Assembly (NCBI GenBank): GCA_023422635.1
Contig: JAFAGO010000010.1
Location: forward strand, 1 to 64,000
Origin: Bacteroidota bacterium
Lineage (GTDB): Bacteria; Bacteroidota; Bacteroidia; Flavobacteriales; Weeksellaceae
Reading direction: 5' to 3'
DNA length: 64,000 nucleotides
Below the pieces are notes generated by a model. The model did no database searches and had not been told where the DNA came from. It saw only the letters and a list, made by a program, of their open reading frames with translations. A program made the translations under genes and the position numbers. Numbering within the stretch: position 1 is the stretch's first letter; the number at the start of each line of letters is the position of its first letter. Shown piece after piece: positions 7,312 to 15,890 of the stretch.

Positions 7312-9024
7312 TTACTTCGATACTTTTTTAGAACGTGCTCTTTTCAAAGTAGCTTTTTCTTTTACACTTTTCCCTTGTTTAAAAAAGTGGGTATATGCAT
7401 ATTCTGCTGCCTTTGCCACATCAATTACACCACCCGATTCAGCTAAAGCTCCAAATGTTTCATTAGGGTTTGTAGCGATTCCTGCTGTACCATTGGATAA
7501 ATTTGAGGTTTTAACTAAAGATTCAATGACTTGTGCTGGGGTTAAATTGGGCATATACGCTAACAAAACGGAAGCCGCTCCTGCAACCACTGGAGATGCC
7601 ATTGAAGTCCCTTGCAAATATTCATATTTACCATCAGGAACGGTAGAATAAATTTTATCTCCTGGTGCAAAAACATTTACCAACTTTTTATTATAGTTAG
7701 AAAAACCTGCACGAAGCTGCTCGTTGTTATTGGTACTTGCACCAACAACAATCATATTATTGATGAATGGTTTTTCGTCCGTAACTTTATAAAAATTAGT
7801 TGGATAATACACATGATCTGCTAAATCTTCATTGTCATTCCCAGCGGCTTTCACCAACAAAACACCTTTATCTTGTGCATATTTAAATGCATCCCAAACA
7901 TATTTTTTACCTGGAGAAACTGGTTTTCCGAAGCTCATGTTTAAAATTTTTGCACCATTATCTACAGCATAACGAATGGCATTTGCGACATCTTTATCGC
8001 GTTCATCACCATCGGGAACAGCACGAACGGTCATAATTTTTGCAACTTTATATCCTACCCCATATTGCACTTCGTTATCATGGGGTAACCCTGCAATAAT
8101 TCCTGCGACGTGAGTTCCGTGTTGAGCATCTGGACCTTCATAGTGATTGTTACCGTAGAACTTTTCGTTATAGTCGTTATAGTGGTCGCCAACTATTTCT
8201 GCTCTGCTATCAAAATCTAAATTATATTGTTTTGTTGCTTGAGGCGCAAAATAATCTAAAGCTTCTTTCATTTGATCGCCTAAATATGTACCCACTTCCT
8301 CTGAAGATTTTCCGGCAACAGCTGGATCATTAAGCAACTGCGACAAAATTCTCACCGAGATGGCTTCATCTTGAGTGGTTGATTTAATTGCCGCAACATT
8401 ATCCGCTGTTAAATTTTTATCACCTAATAATTTTACCATTGTGGGTATGGTTGCATTTAGCTTGTTATAAAACTCATAGCTTTGTTGCGCTTCAATGCTT
8501 TTTTTACTGAAAATCTCTTTCGATTTCATGTACATTTCAAACTCTTCAGGCATCCTTGCTTGATTTGCTTTATTTTCCGTAGAGTTTTCACCTTCAAAAA
8601 TTGGTTTGTATTGTTTTACGATACGGGTTACCTCCATATTATCAACATCAACATCTCCATTTTTTCCACCGATAAAATTCCAACCATGAACATCATCTAT
8701 ATATCCATTTCCATCGTCATCCTTACCATTATTGGGTACTTCGTTTGGATTGGTCCACATATTTTTTATCAAACCAGGATGATCTACTTCAACTCCGCTA
8801 TCGAGAACACCAACGATTACTGGTTTAGGTTTTAAACCTTTGCTCTCTAAAAACTCATATGCAGCTTGTGTATTAACGCCATACACTTGATCTTTCGCAA
8901 AATCTTTATGGTACCAAGTCATTAAATCTTTATCCTGCATCGGATCAACCGACGTTTCTGCTGTTTGAGCAAAAGCGAAATTTAATCCCGATAAAAACGC
9001 AGCCGCAATAATTAATTTTTTCAT
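7312..9024 (-). CDS. Secreted S8 (subtilisin-like) serine peptidase
   Basis: A 570-residue exported protease with a signal peptide ending at about residue 19 (AFAQ). The catalytic triad is D75 in VLDSGVEVDH, H302 in QHGTHVAG and S474 in GTSMASP, with AAGND as the oxyanion-hole Asn motif. The D-to-H spacing is about 227 residues, far longer than the roughly 30 residues of subtilisin, because of a helical, charged insertion (about 125-295). There is no type IX sorting tail; the C-terminus is basic (RARSKKVSK). Its start codon overlaps the wbqC stop by one base, so it ends the lepB-wbqC transcription unit. Confidence 0.92.
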   Translation of the reverse strand: MKKLIIAAAFLSGLNFAFAQTAETSVDPMQDKDLMTWYHKDFAKDQVYGVNTQAAYEFLESKGLKPKPVIVGVLDSGVEVDHPGLIKNMWTNPNEVPNNGKDDDGNGYIDDVHGWNFIGGKNGDVDVDNMEVTRIVKQYKPIFEGENSTENKANQARMPEEFEMYMKSKEIFSKKSIEAQQSYEFYNKLNATIPTMVKLLGDKNLTADNVAAIKSTTQDEAISVRILSQLLNDPAVAGKSSEEVGTYLGDQMKEALDYFAPQATKQYNLDFDSRAEIVGDHYNDYNEKFYGNNHYEGPDAQHGTHVAGIIAGLPHDNEVQYGVGYKVAKIMTVRAVPDGDERDKDVANAIRYAVDNGAKILNMSFGKPVSPGKKYVWDAFKYAQDKGVLLVKAAGNDNEDLADHVYYPTNFYKVTDEKPFINNMIVVGASTNNNEQLRAGFSNYNKKLVNVFAPGDKIYSTVPDGKYEYLQGTSMASPVVAGAASVLLAYMPNLTPAQVIESLVKTSNLSNGTAGIATNPNETFGALAESGGVIDVAKAAEYAYTHFFKQGKSVKEKATLKRARSKKVSK

Positions 9025-9644
9025 TATACTAATTTTGTACTATTATGTTTCAGATAGGTAAGGCTTTCTGGGCCTTTGTTACAAATAAGATCGATAATTG
9101 ATAAATCCTCGATAAATCCTAACTTATCCGAAAACGTTTGGTAATAAGGTTCTAAGTTTAGTGTTTCAGGCTTTTTTGCTGAAAAATGATTTCGATAATC
9201 ATCGCCTTCAAAAATTGCCGAATATTCTGTATTCAAAATATATTCCTTTTCTATTTTTAAAATGGAAAGAAGTATTTTTAAAGCATTCAAATTAAATAAA
9301 AGAAGGGATTGCTCATCCGTTTCGAAAATTCTTTTTAATTGATCTTCATAAAATTCAAAATACGGCGAACTTTGATACGCGTTTTTAATCGATTTCCAAT
9401 GAAGGGCGCGCCAATTTTCTACATCAGAAACTTCGATTTCGTTCATTACTCTTTTTCCATTATGATGAATTGGAATAATAAGTGAAAGTTTTCCGTTTGC
9501 ACCATAGATATTGGCACGATTTCGATACGTTTGCTTCGGAAAGTGTTCAAACTGTTCTATTGCAATTTCAGAATCTTGTTGAAGAAATACCGTAAACCAA
9601 GATACTGGGGGCAGATAAAATGCGGGTAAAAGAGTTTTTTTCAT
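9024..9644 (-). CDS. WbqC-family protein
   Basis: 206 residues from the ATG at 9644; an upstream in-frame GTG at 9653 would abut the lepB stop. It resembles the WbqC-like family: an N-terminal LLPAFYLPPVSWF segment, PIHHNGK, and the WRALHWKSIKNAYQSSPYFEFY core in which the conserved His-Trp and Tyr cluster. The biochemical function of this family is not established. In Flavobacteriia it commonly follows lepB, as here, and this gene is coupled to the protease downstream (TAATG). Confidence 0.85.
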   Translation of the reverse strand: MKKTLLPAFYLPPVSWFTVFLQQDSEIAIEQFEHFPKQTYRNRANIYGANGKLSLIIPIHHNGKRVMNEIEVSDVENWRALHWKSIKNAYQSSPYFEFYEDQLKRIFETDEQSLLLFNLNALKILLSILKIEKEYILNTEYSAIFEGDDYRNHFSAKKPETLNLEPYYQTFSDKLGFIEDLSIIDLICNKGPESLTYLKHNSTKLV

Positions 9645-9653
9645 AATGAACAC

Positions 9654-11306
9654 TTATTCTTCAGTTTCTTTCTTTTTAAAGAATTTCACAATATAATCCC
9701 ATCCAAAAAACACCACCAAAATCATCGCAGCAAGCCACCAATAGGAATGTTTATCTGGATCTCCGGTATTGGTTGCTTTAAACATTCGTTCCCAACGAAT
9801 TTTAAAAGGTGCTTGTTCATCAGAAAAACTATCGGCAAATGTACCTTGTAAACTTAGCCACGTAAACATTGGTTTACCAACGATATTTTCTTCAGGAACA
9901 AAACCGAAAAATCGAGCATCTAGTGAAGCATCTCGGTTATCACCAATCATCATATAGTAATTTTGCTTAATCGTATATTGCTGAGCTTCTTGACCGTTAA
10001 CGTAAATTTTACCGTTTTTATTTTCAAGATGATTGTGTTCATATTCGCTGATGATCCATTGATATTCCGGTAATGTTTCTTGATTTAAAGTAACCACATC
10101 TCCTTTTTTTGGAATTTTTAATGGTCCGTACCAATCTTGATTCCAATTTTTATTGATTGGGAAAATCGACTGTGCAGTATCAATATTTTTCGTGTAAGCA
10201 TCGCGATTTGCATTTACTTTATAATTTACGGAAGCTTCACCTTTTGGCATAATATGTTCCGTGATGCTTCTGACAGTAGGAATTTGCTTGATTTCTGCAG
10301 CTGTTTTATCGGTTAATCCTTGAAAGAAATACGTAAACCCATTTTCACTTTGTTTTTGTTGAACAGGTAAAAAACCATATTGGCTAAACAACCCTTGAAT
10401 ATCCAATTGATCGCTCGTCTCCACAATAAATGCATGCTGCTCTTCTTGGTCGCCCATAATATGTTCAGGCTTACCATTTACGAAAAGTTTTCCAGCACGG
10501 AATTCAACAATATCACCCGCAACGGCAACACATCTTTTTACGTAAGGATCTTTACGATCGATCGCCGTATGAACAGAATCTTGCGGATAATTGAAAACGA
10601 CAATATCGTTTTTCTTTACTTCATCCCAACCAGGAAATCTAAAGTAAGGAAGTTTTACAGCTTCCACGTAAGATTTAGGATCATCTTTAGGATTACCCTT
10701 TTGACCTGCATCGAAAATTGTTCCTTGTAAAAACGGAATTGACAAAGGACGCATTGGCATTCGGTATCCATAATTTAATTTATTTACAAACAGAAAATCC
10801 CCTACCAATAAAGTACGTTCCATAGAGCCCGTAGGAATCCCGAATGGTTGCGTAATGAATGTATGAATAATCGTTGCAAAAACTACCGCGAAAGTAATCG
10901 ACCCGAATAATGTATCTTTTTTCTTCTCGGAAGCTTCTTCGCCAGGAAGCAAAAATTCATCTTTATCGTTTACAACCTCAACATCTTTTCCGTAATTAAC
11001 AAACGCCATATAAATAAAAGGAAGAACAACCGTAAGCAAACGTTCCGTGAAGCTTCTTTTTCCAAATTTATTCATCAAGAAAATATGAAACACCGACATC
11101 ATAATCGGTCCCACAATTGGTAAATACGATAGCGCACTCCACCATTTGGGGTTTTCGGTTTCTTTAAGAATAATGAAATAATTATAAAATGGCACAAATG
11201 CAAAAAACGGGTTATAGCCCATTTTTTTGAAGAGTTTCCAAGTGGAAATTCCCATTAACACCGATAAAATTAAAACATAGAGGGTATAAGTTAGAAAGTA
11301 ATTCAT
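9654..11306 (-). CDS. lepB: Signal peptidase I (large Bacteroidota type)
   Basis: A membrane-bound serine/lysine peptidase that removes signal peptides. Three hydrophobic segments precede residue 150. The catalytic Ser is S161 in GIPTGSMERTLL, the catalytic Lys is K257 in DPYVKRCVAVAGD, and a third conserved box is MIGDNRDASLDARFFG. At 550 residues it is much larger than the E. coli enzyme (324) because of an insertion between boxes D and E (about 285-430), as is usual in Bacteroidota. The ATG at 11306 is the only sensible start. It lies 82 bp downstream of dapB. Confidence 0.95.
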   Translation of the reverse strand: MNYFLTYTLYVLILSVLMGISTWKLFKKMGYNPFFAFVPFYNYFIILKETENPKWWSALSYLPIVGPIMMSVFHIFLMNKFGKRSFTERLLTVVLPFIYMAFVNYGKDVEVVNDKDEFLLPGEEASEKKKDTLFGSITFAVVFATIIHTFITQPFGIPTGSMERTLLVGDFLFVNKLNYGYRMPMRPLSIPFLQGTIFDAGQKGNPKDDPKSYVEAVKLPYFRFPGWDEVKKNDIVVFNYPQDSVHTAIDRKDPYVKRCVAVAGDIVEFRAGKLFVNGKPEHIMGDQEEQHAFIVETSDQLDIQGLFSQYGFLPVQQKQSENGFTYFFQGLTDKTAAEIKQIPTVRSITEHIMPKGEASVNYKVNANRDAYTKNIDTAQSIFPINKNWNQDWYGPLKIPKKGDVVTLNQETLPEYQWIISEYEHNHLENKNGKIYVNGQEAQQYTIKQNYYMMIGDNRDASLDARFFGFVPEENIVGKPMFTWLSLQGTFADSFSDEQAPFKIRWERMFKATNTGDPDKHSYWWLAAMILVVFFGWDYIVKFFKKKETEE

Positions 11307-11388
11307 TCGTATTATCGAGTATTGAATGCGTAGTTACGCAAATTAAATTGTATAAAACATTAGTGTTAAGCAATGTACATTTGTTACA

Positions 11389-12093
11389 TTACTCTAAACC
11401 CAAAACATCTTTCATCGTAAAAGTTCCCTTTTTCCCTGCAATCCATTCGGCTGCAATTACGGCTCCTAATGCAAAACCATTTCTGCTAAAAGCAGTGTGT
11501 TTGATTTCGATTTCATCCACATCGCTGCGATAAAAAACGCTGTGCGTTCCAGGAACTTCATCTTCACGAATGGCAAAAATACCCAATTGCTCGTTCTGTG
11601 TTTCTTCCAACTTCCATGCATTAAAACGATTATTTTGGTGTATAATTCCTTCTGCTAAAGAAATGGCTGTTCCGCTCGGCGCATCTTTTTTATGGGTATG
11701 ATGAATTTCTTCCAATTGAACATTATATTCAGGAAAAGCATTCATCATATTGGCGAGTTTTTCGTTGAGTGCAAAAAACAAATTTACTCCCAAACTGAAA
11801 TTTGAACCATATAAAAATGCAGTATTATTTTCGACAGCAAGTTGCTCCGCCAACGATCTTTTTGCAAGCCAACCTGTAGTTCCGCACACCACGGGAATTT
11901 GATTTTCTAAACACACCTTTATATTGTTAAAAGCCACTTCTGGCTGCGAAAATTCAATTGCTACGTCCGCACCATTTAAAGATTCCTTTGTTGGCGTTTC
12001 GCTTAGGCGCGCGACAATTTCGTGATTTCGATCGGTGGCAATGGCATCAATAATTTTACCCATTTTTCCGTATCCTACTAATGCAATTTTCAT
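11389..12093 (-). CDS. dapB: 4-hydroxy-tetrahydrodipicolinate reductase
   Basis: A 234-residue enzyme of lysine/diaminopimelate synthesis. It has an N-terminal Rossmann motif (VGYGKMG), the catalytic and substrate-binding EIHHTHKKDAPSGTA, and VVCGTTGW. It reduces the DapA product with NAD(P)H to feed peptidoglycan and lysine. The length matches the short Bacteroidota form. It sits between DUF5683 and lepB, the usual flavobacterial arrangement. Confidence 0.96.
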   Translation of the reverse strand: MKIALVGYGKMGKIIDAIATDRNHEIVARLSETPTKESLNGADVAIEFSQPEVAFNNIKVCLENQIPVVCGTTGWLAKRSLAEQLAVENNTAFLYGSNFSLGVNLFFALNEKLANMMNAFPEYNVQLEEIHHTHKKDAPSGTAISLAEGIIHQNNRFNAWKLEETQNEQLGIFAIREDEVPGTHSVFYRSDVDEIEIKHTAFSRNGFALGAVIAAEWIAGKKGTFTMKDVLGLE

Positions 12094-12155
12094 GTTTATT
12101 TTTTATTTAAAGAAGAAGTTCTAATTTTAACAGCAATCATTAATTTGAATTTTTT

Positions 12156-12791
12156 CTAAAATTTAAAATTCAAACTTAAACCTGCTTTAGCCGTATTTTG
12201 AAGTGCAAATTCATCATAAATAATTGTTGGCTGAAGTGCTAAATCGGGATCATGTCGACCTTCGTACAAATGTGCATCAACCACAGCATCAACAATATTT
12301 AACACATAAATTAATCCTGTAACCGCAATGGCATAATCCCGTTGTCGTTTCGCGCGATCCTGCGTTCTACCCAATGCTTCAGCTGTTATTCCTGGAATAT
12401 TCGAGAATTCGTGAGGCAAGCCATTCAATTGAGCGACAAACGCATCGCGATATCTTTTATATTGCTTATTATTCCAAAGGGTAATCCCTACTCCTGTACC
12501 AATTGCACCCCAAACGATGGGAATTTTCCAATATTTTCGATTGTAATACTGTCCTAAACCCGGCAATACAGCAGAATACAATCCTGCTTTTGTGGGATTA
12601 TATTTAGATAAAGTTACCGCAGCATTCGAAACCTCGATATCGGAAAGAACATCCACTTCCGATTTTGGAGTTAACGCCGAAATCGAATCCGTTGGATGAT
12701 GCTCTACACGAATCGTATCTGCATCGGAATTCACTTGTGCAAAATAAATCCCGGAGATTAAACTAAAGATTATGGTAAGAAAAAACTTCAT
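12156..12791 (-). CDS. DUF5683 domain envelope protein
   Basis: 211 residues with a signal peptide (MKFFLTIIFSLISGIYFAQ). A hydrophobic core typical of DUF5683 (SAVLPGLGQYYNRKYWKIP) is followed by a predicted membrane segment and a second one near residue 160. The start codon overlaps the parB stop by one base (TAATG). The position after parAB is conserved in Flavobacteriia, but the function is unknown. Confidence 0.85.
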   Translation of the reverse strand: MKFFLTIIFSLISGIYFAQVNSDADTIRVEHHPTDSISALTPKSEVDVLSDIEVSNAAVTLSKYNPTKAGLYSAVLPGLGQYYNRKYWKIPIVWGAIGTGVGITLWNNKQYKRYRDAFVAQLNGLPHEFSNIPGITAEALGRTQDRAKRQRDYAIAVTGLIYVLNIVDAVVDAHLYEGRHDPDLALQPTIIYDEFALQNTAKAGLSLNFKF

Positions 12792-13684
12792 TAAGATTTG
12801 ATGTGTGCCAGAATATGTTCCAATTCTTCCTCGTTTTTAAAATCCAAAATCAGTTTTCCTTTTTTACCGTTGGAAGCGGTTTTAATTTCCACTTTAATCT
12901 CCAAAGAATCAGAAAGCGATTTTTGAACTTTTTTATGATAATTCGAAAGGACAACACTTGCCGAAGGTTTTTTGGTATTTCCTTTATTTTTCAACTGCGC
13001 TGCAGCAGCTTCCGCTTGGCGAACATTAAGACCTTCTTTCAAAATTTTCTGAAACAAAAGATTTTGAAGTTCAGGTTCTTCAATTCCAATAATGGCTCTA
13101 CCGTGACCTGCAGAAATTTCACTGCTTCTAATTGCATTTTGAACATCTGGAGTTAAACGCAGCAAACGAATATAATTGGTAATTGTGCTTCTTTCTTTCC
13201 CAACTCTTTGACTCAAATTTTCTTGAGTCATACCAATTTCGTCAAGCAATCTTTGGTAGGTTAAAGCAATTTCAATGGGATCGAGATCTTCCCGCTGAAT
13301 ATTCTCTACCAACGCCATCTCTAAAAGTTCCTGATCGTTTACCAAACGGATATACGCAGGAATACTTGTTAAACCAGCAATTTTACTTGCTCTAAAACGA
13401 CGTTCTCCAGAAATAATCTCGAATTTTTCGCCTTCCTTTCTTAAAGTTACGGGTTGGATTACACCGAGATTTTTGATTGATTGAGCAAGATCGTTTAACG
13501 CTTTTTCATCAAAATAAGTTCTTGGCTGAGTTGCGTTTGGGTAAATATCTTCAATCGGAATCTCAACGATATTTCCCACAAATTTTTCAGCACCTTTATC
13601 GGTCGCGGAGTTAATGGAAGCTTTGGATTCTGCGCTCAAAATAGCACCTAAACCTCGTCCCATTGCTCTTTTTTTATCTTTCAT
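12791..13684 (-). CDS. parB: Chromosome partitioning protein ParB
   Basis: 297 residues from the ATG at 13684, which gives the standard ParB start (MGRGLGAIL after eight residues); the GTG at 13711 would add nine residues. The CTPase/partition domain shows NPTQPR-like and GERRFRA motifs (YPNATQPR, SGERRFRASK), then a helix-turn-helix centred on IGMTQENLSQRVGKERSTITNYIRLL, and a C-terminal dimerisation segment. It binds parS sites and works with ParA in origin segregation. No canonical parS palindrome was found in this window. Confidence 0.96.
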   Translation of the reverse strand: MKDKKRAMGRGLGAILSAESKASINSATDKGAEKFVGNIVEIPIEDIYPNATQPRTYFDEKALNDLAQSIKNLGVIQPVTLRKEGEKFEIISGERRFRASKIAGLTSIPAYIRLVNDQELLEMALVENIQREDLDPIEIALTYQRLLDEIGMTQENLSQRVGKERSTITNYIRLLRLTPDVQNAIRSSEISAGHGRAIIGIEEPELQNLLFQKILKEGLNVRQAEAAAAQLKNKGNTKKPSASVVLSNYHKKVQKSLSDSLEIKVEIKTASNGKKGKLILDFKNEEELEHILAHIKS

Positions 13685-13733
13685 ACTTGTTTGTAGATTT
13701 TGGTTAATCACGAAATTTTGCTTTCTGTAGATA

Positions 13734-14516
13734 TTATGCTTCTTCGTTATTCACCAGGTTTTCATTCTTCAAAAGTACTTCCTCGGCCAACTGAAGATAT
13801 TGAATTGCCCCTTTACTTTCTGCATCGTAATTTAAAATACTTTCTCCAAAGCTAGGCGCCTCGCTTAAGCGAACGTTTCTACTAATGATTGTTTCGAAAA
13901 CCATTTCAGGGAAATGAGAATTAACTTCTTCCACCACCTGATTGGAAAGTCGAAGTCGGCTATCGTACATGGTGAGCAACAATCCTTCAATATCAAGATC
14001 TGGATTATGAATTTTTTGAACATTTTTTATGGTATTGAGCAATTTACCCAAACCTTCCAAAGCAAAATATTCGCACTGAATTGGTATTATTACTGAATCG
14101 GATGCGGTTAATGCATTCACGGTAATCAATCCTAAACTTGGGGCACAATCAATGATGACAAAATCGTAATCGTTTTTCACCGATTGCAAGGCATCTTTCA
14201 ACATGTATTCACGATTTTCACGATCTACAAGTTCAATCTCCGCAGCTACCAAATCAATATGCGATGGAATAATATCCAAATTGGGCGAAGCTGTTTTCTT
14301 CACGCATTTTCGAGCATCAGCACTGTGTTCCAAAAGGTTGTATGTGGAAAACTCAACTTCTTCCACTCCAAGTCCTGAAGTGGCATTCGCTTGTGGATCG
14401 GCATCAATAAGCAATACCTTTTTTTCCAAAACGCCTAATGCAGCAGCGAGATTTACTGCTGTTGTGGTTTTACCTACACCGCCTTTCTGATTGGCAATAC
14501 CAATGATTTTCGCCAT
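13734..14516 (-). CDS. parA: Chromosome partitioning ATPase ParA (Soj)
   Basis: A 260-residue deviant-Walker ATPase. The P-loop is QKGGVGKTTT (residues 9-18), the A' motif is LIDADPQANATSGLG, and Walker B is FVIIDCAPSLG. It drives segregation of ParB-parS complexes. The length and start are typical of chromosomal Soj. It lies 49 bp upstream of parB and begins the parA-parB-DUF5683-dapB-lepB-wbqC run. Confidence 0.97.
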   Translation of the reverse strand: MAKIIGIANQKGGVGKTTTAVNLAAALGVLEKKVLLIDADPQANATSGLGVEEVEFSTYNLLEHSADARKCVKKTASPNLDIIPSHIDLVAAEIELVDRENREYMLKDALQSVKNDYDFVIIDCAPSLGLITVNALTASDSVIIPIQCEYFALEGLGKLLNTIKNVQKIHNPDLDIEGLLLTMYDSRLRLSNQVVEEVNSHFPEMVFETIISRNVRLSEAPSFGESILNYDAESKGAIQYLQLAEEVLLKNENLVNNEEA

Positions 14517-14533
14517 AATTTCGTTTTAATTCA

Positions 14534-14541
14534 CAAAAATA
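14534..14541 (-). promoter_or_regulatory. -7 promoter element for parA
   Basis: TATTTTTG on the minus strand matches TAnnTTTG and lies 17 bp upstream of the parA start. Confidence 0.45.
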
Positions 14542-14618
14542 CATTTTTTTTGATTTTAACCTTAGTCCAGAAACCCAATATCCCGTTAAAATACTGTTAA
14601 TTAAACGTTTAAATAGTC

Positions 14619-14655
14619 AAAAAATTATCCACAAATTTCGCAAACTTGTGGATAA
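14619..14655 (-). terminator. tonB terminator hairpin that is also an inverted pair of DnaA-box sequences
   Basis: Stem TTATCCACAA/TTGTGGATAA with an 11-base loop, followed on the minus strand by six U, 27 bp past the tonB stop. Each arm contains the exact consensus DnaA box TTATCCACA (14625-14633 and its complement at 14647-14655). The U-tract and position favour a terminator. A DnaA titration or regulatory role cannot be excluded. Confidence 0.65.
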
Positions 14656-14681
14656 CTTCAATGGTTTTTCTATAACCTATT

Positions 14682-15512
14682 TTATTCAAAAATCATAGAA
14701 ATGGGTATGGTAAAATAACTTCTTACGGGTTGACCATTTACTTGAGCGGGCGACCATTTTCCTTTTATTTTCTTAATGGTTGATTCTGCCTCGCGGTTAA
14801 AATATGAATCTTTTCCGTTCGCTTTGATATTCGAAATACTCCCATCCTTCTCAACTATAAATACAATTGAAGTAGAGATTTTTTCCCCAGAACCTGCAAA
14901 ATCTGAAGTATCAAAATTTTGGACAACTTTATTCCGGAACGCATTGATTCCGCCAGGAAATTTTGCACTGATATCCGGATTTTCAACAGGATCATTGCTT
15001 ACTGGCTTCGCAACCACTTGTGCTGGTGGATTTTGTGTTGCCACTCCTGGAACTGATGATACAACAGGAGGCACATATTGCACAATGGGATCATCTCCTT
15101 TTTTATTTTCAAATCCTCGAACTGCATTTTCGGATTCAGCAAGTGTTGCTGGAGGAGTTTCTTTATGCGAATCGCGAACAGGTGTGGGAATACGAGATTC
15201 CACCGTAGTTATATTATCACTTTTCGGAGGTAGAATCGTAGGCGGATTTTGCTTATCGATTTGATCCACATTTTTAAGATTGCCTTCTACAAAAATCTTA
15301 GGTTTTTCTTTGATATCAGTAGATTTAAAAATAGTAAGGAAAAGTGGTGCTACAGAGAAAGCAGCAAATAAAGCAACGCCGACAAACATAGATTTGGTTA
15401 ATACACCATCAGCTTCGTTACGTAAAGCGTACGCTCCGTATTTTTTATTTCTTCCTTCGAAGAGAATTTCATTAAAACGAAGTTCGGAATCATTGAGTAG
15501 ATGTTTCATCAT
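14682..15512 (-). CDS. Energy transducer TonB
   Basis: A 276-residue inner-membrane/periplasmic protein. The short cytosolic N-terminus carries the LFEGRNKKYGAYALR motif common in Bacteroidota TonB. One membrane helix follows (about 43-62), then a proline-rich periplasmic linker (about 90-170). The C-terminal TonB domain includes FPGGINAFRNKV and ends in YFTIPISMIFE. It couples the proton motive force to outer-membrane receptors. ExbB/ExbD are not adjacent. The start is the ATG at 15512, with a second ATG directly after it. Confidence 0.92.
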   Translation of the reverse strand: MMKHLLNDSELRFNEILFEGRNKKYGAYALRNEADGVLTKSMFVGVALFAAFSVAPLFLTIFKSTDIKEKPKIFVEGNLKNVDQIDKQNPPTILPPKSDNITTVESRIPTPVRDSHKETPPATLAESENAVRGFENKKGDDPIVQYVPPVVSSVPGVATQNPPAQVVAKPVSNDPVENPDISAKFPGGINAFRNKVVQNFDTSDFAGSGEKISTSIVFIVEKDGSISNIKANGKDSYFNREAESTIKKIKGKWSPAQVNGQPVRSYFTIPISMIFE

Positions 15513-15840
15513 TAAAATCTTTTGGTTAGTAAAAATTATTTGAATTAATGATTATTAGTTATACAACTTTGTCGACAAGTTACAGAATTACTATCAAAAC
15601 TTTTGCCAAACAATTATTACATATTTAAAACATTACTAATAAATATATTAAAAAGATAAAACCAAAAATTTATTTGTTTTTTCTTACAACCCAAGTATTC
15701 GACTAAGCTCAGACTGATACCTCACAAAATCAGCCTGTTATTATAGTTATCATGCTGAGAGAAATCGTAACATTTTTACAAAACATTAATTATTAAGTTA
15801 ATAGAGCACGATGAAAACAAACAAATATTCATAAAACAAA
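15513..15840. other. 328-bp intergenic region between tonB and the purA terminator
   Basis: AT-rich with no credible ORF or RNA gene. It contains one copy of the small CTGAGC/TCGA dispersed repeat (15698-15717) and a degenerate half-copy at about 15752-15768 (CATGCTGAGAG). No exact TAnnTTTG box was recognised for tonB. Confidence 0.5.
15698..15717 (-). repeat. Dispersed CTGAGC...TCGAA repeat, copy 1
   Basis: The minus-strand reading TCAGTCTGAGCTTAGTCGAA matches the plus-strand copies at 49737-49761 and 51205-51227. The shared core is TCTGAGC followed by GTCGAA. Confidence 0.6.
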
Positions 15841-15867
15841 AACCGCCTCAGGGAAAATGAGACGGTT
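15841..15867 (-). terminator. Rho-independent terminator of purA
   Basis: A 10-bp stem with one mismatch (15841-15850 with 15858-15867), GC-rich at its base. It is flanked by T-runs on both strands and could work in both directions. It lies 24 bp after the purA stop. Confidence 0.8.
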
Positions 15868-15890
15868 TTTTTATTGTTTGTCAATTTTTT

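Noticed and set aside
14619..14655. Replication origin at the DnaA-box pair
   Set aside because: There are only two boxes, both explained by one terminator stem; there is no box cluster, no dnaA gene and no clear unwinding element.
12791..14680. parS site near parAB
   Set aside because: I looked for the GTTTCACGTGAAAC-type palindrome around parAB and elsewhere and saw none in this window.
14776..15264. 162-codon plus-strand ORF opposite tonB
   Set aside because: It is a mirror of the proline-rich tonB region on the other strand; tonB has clear domains.
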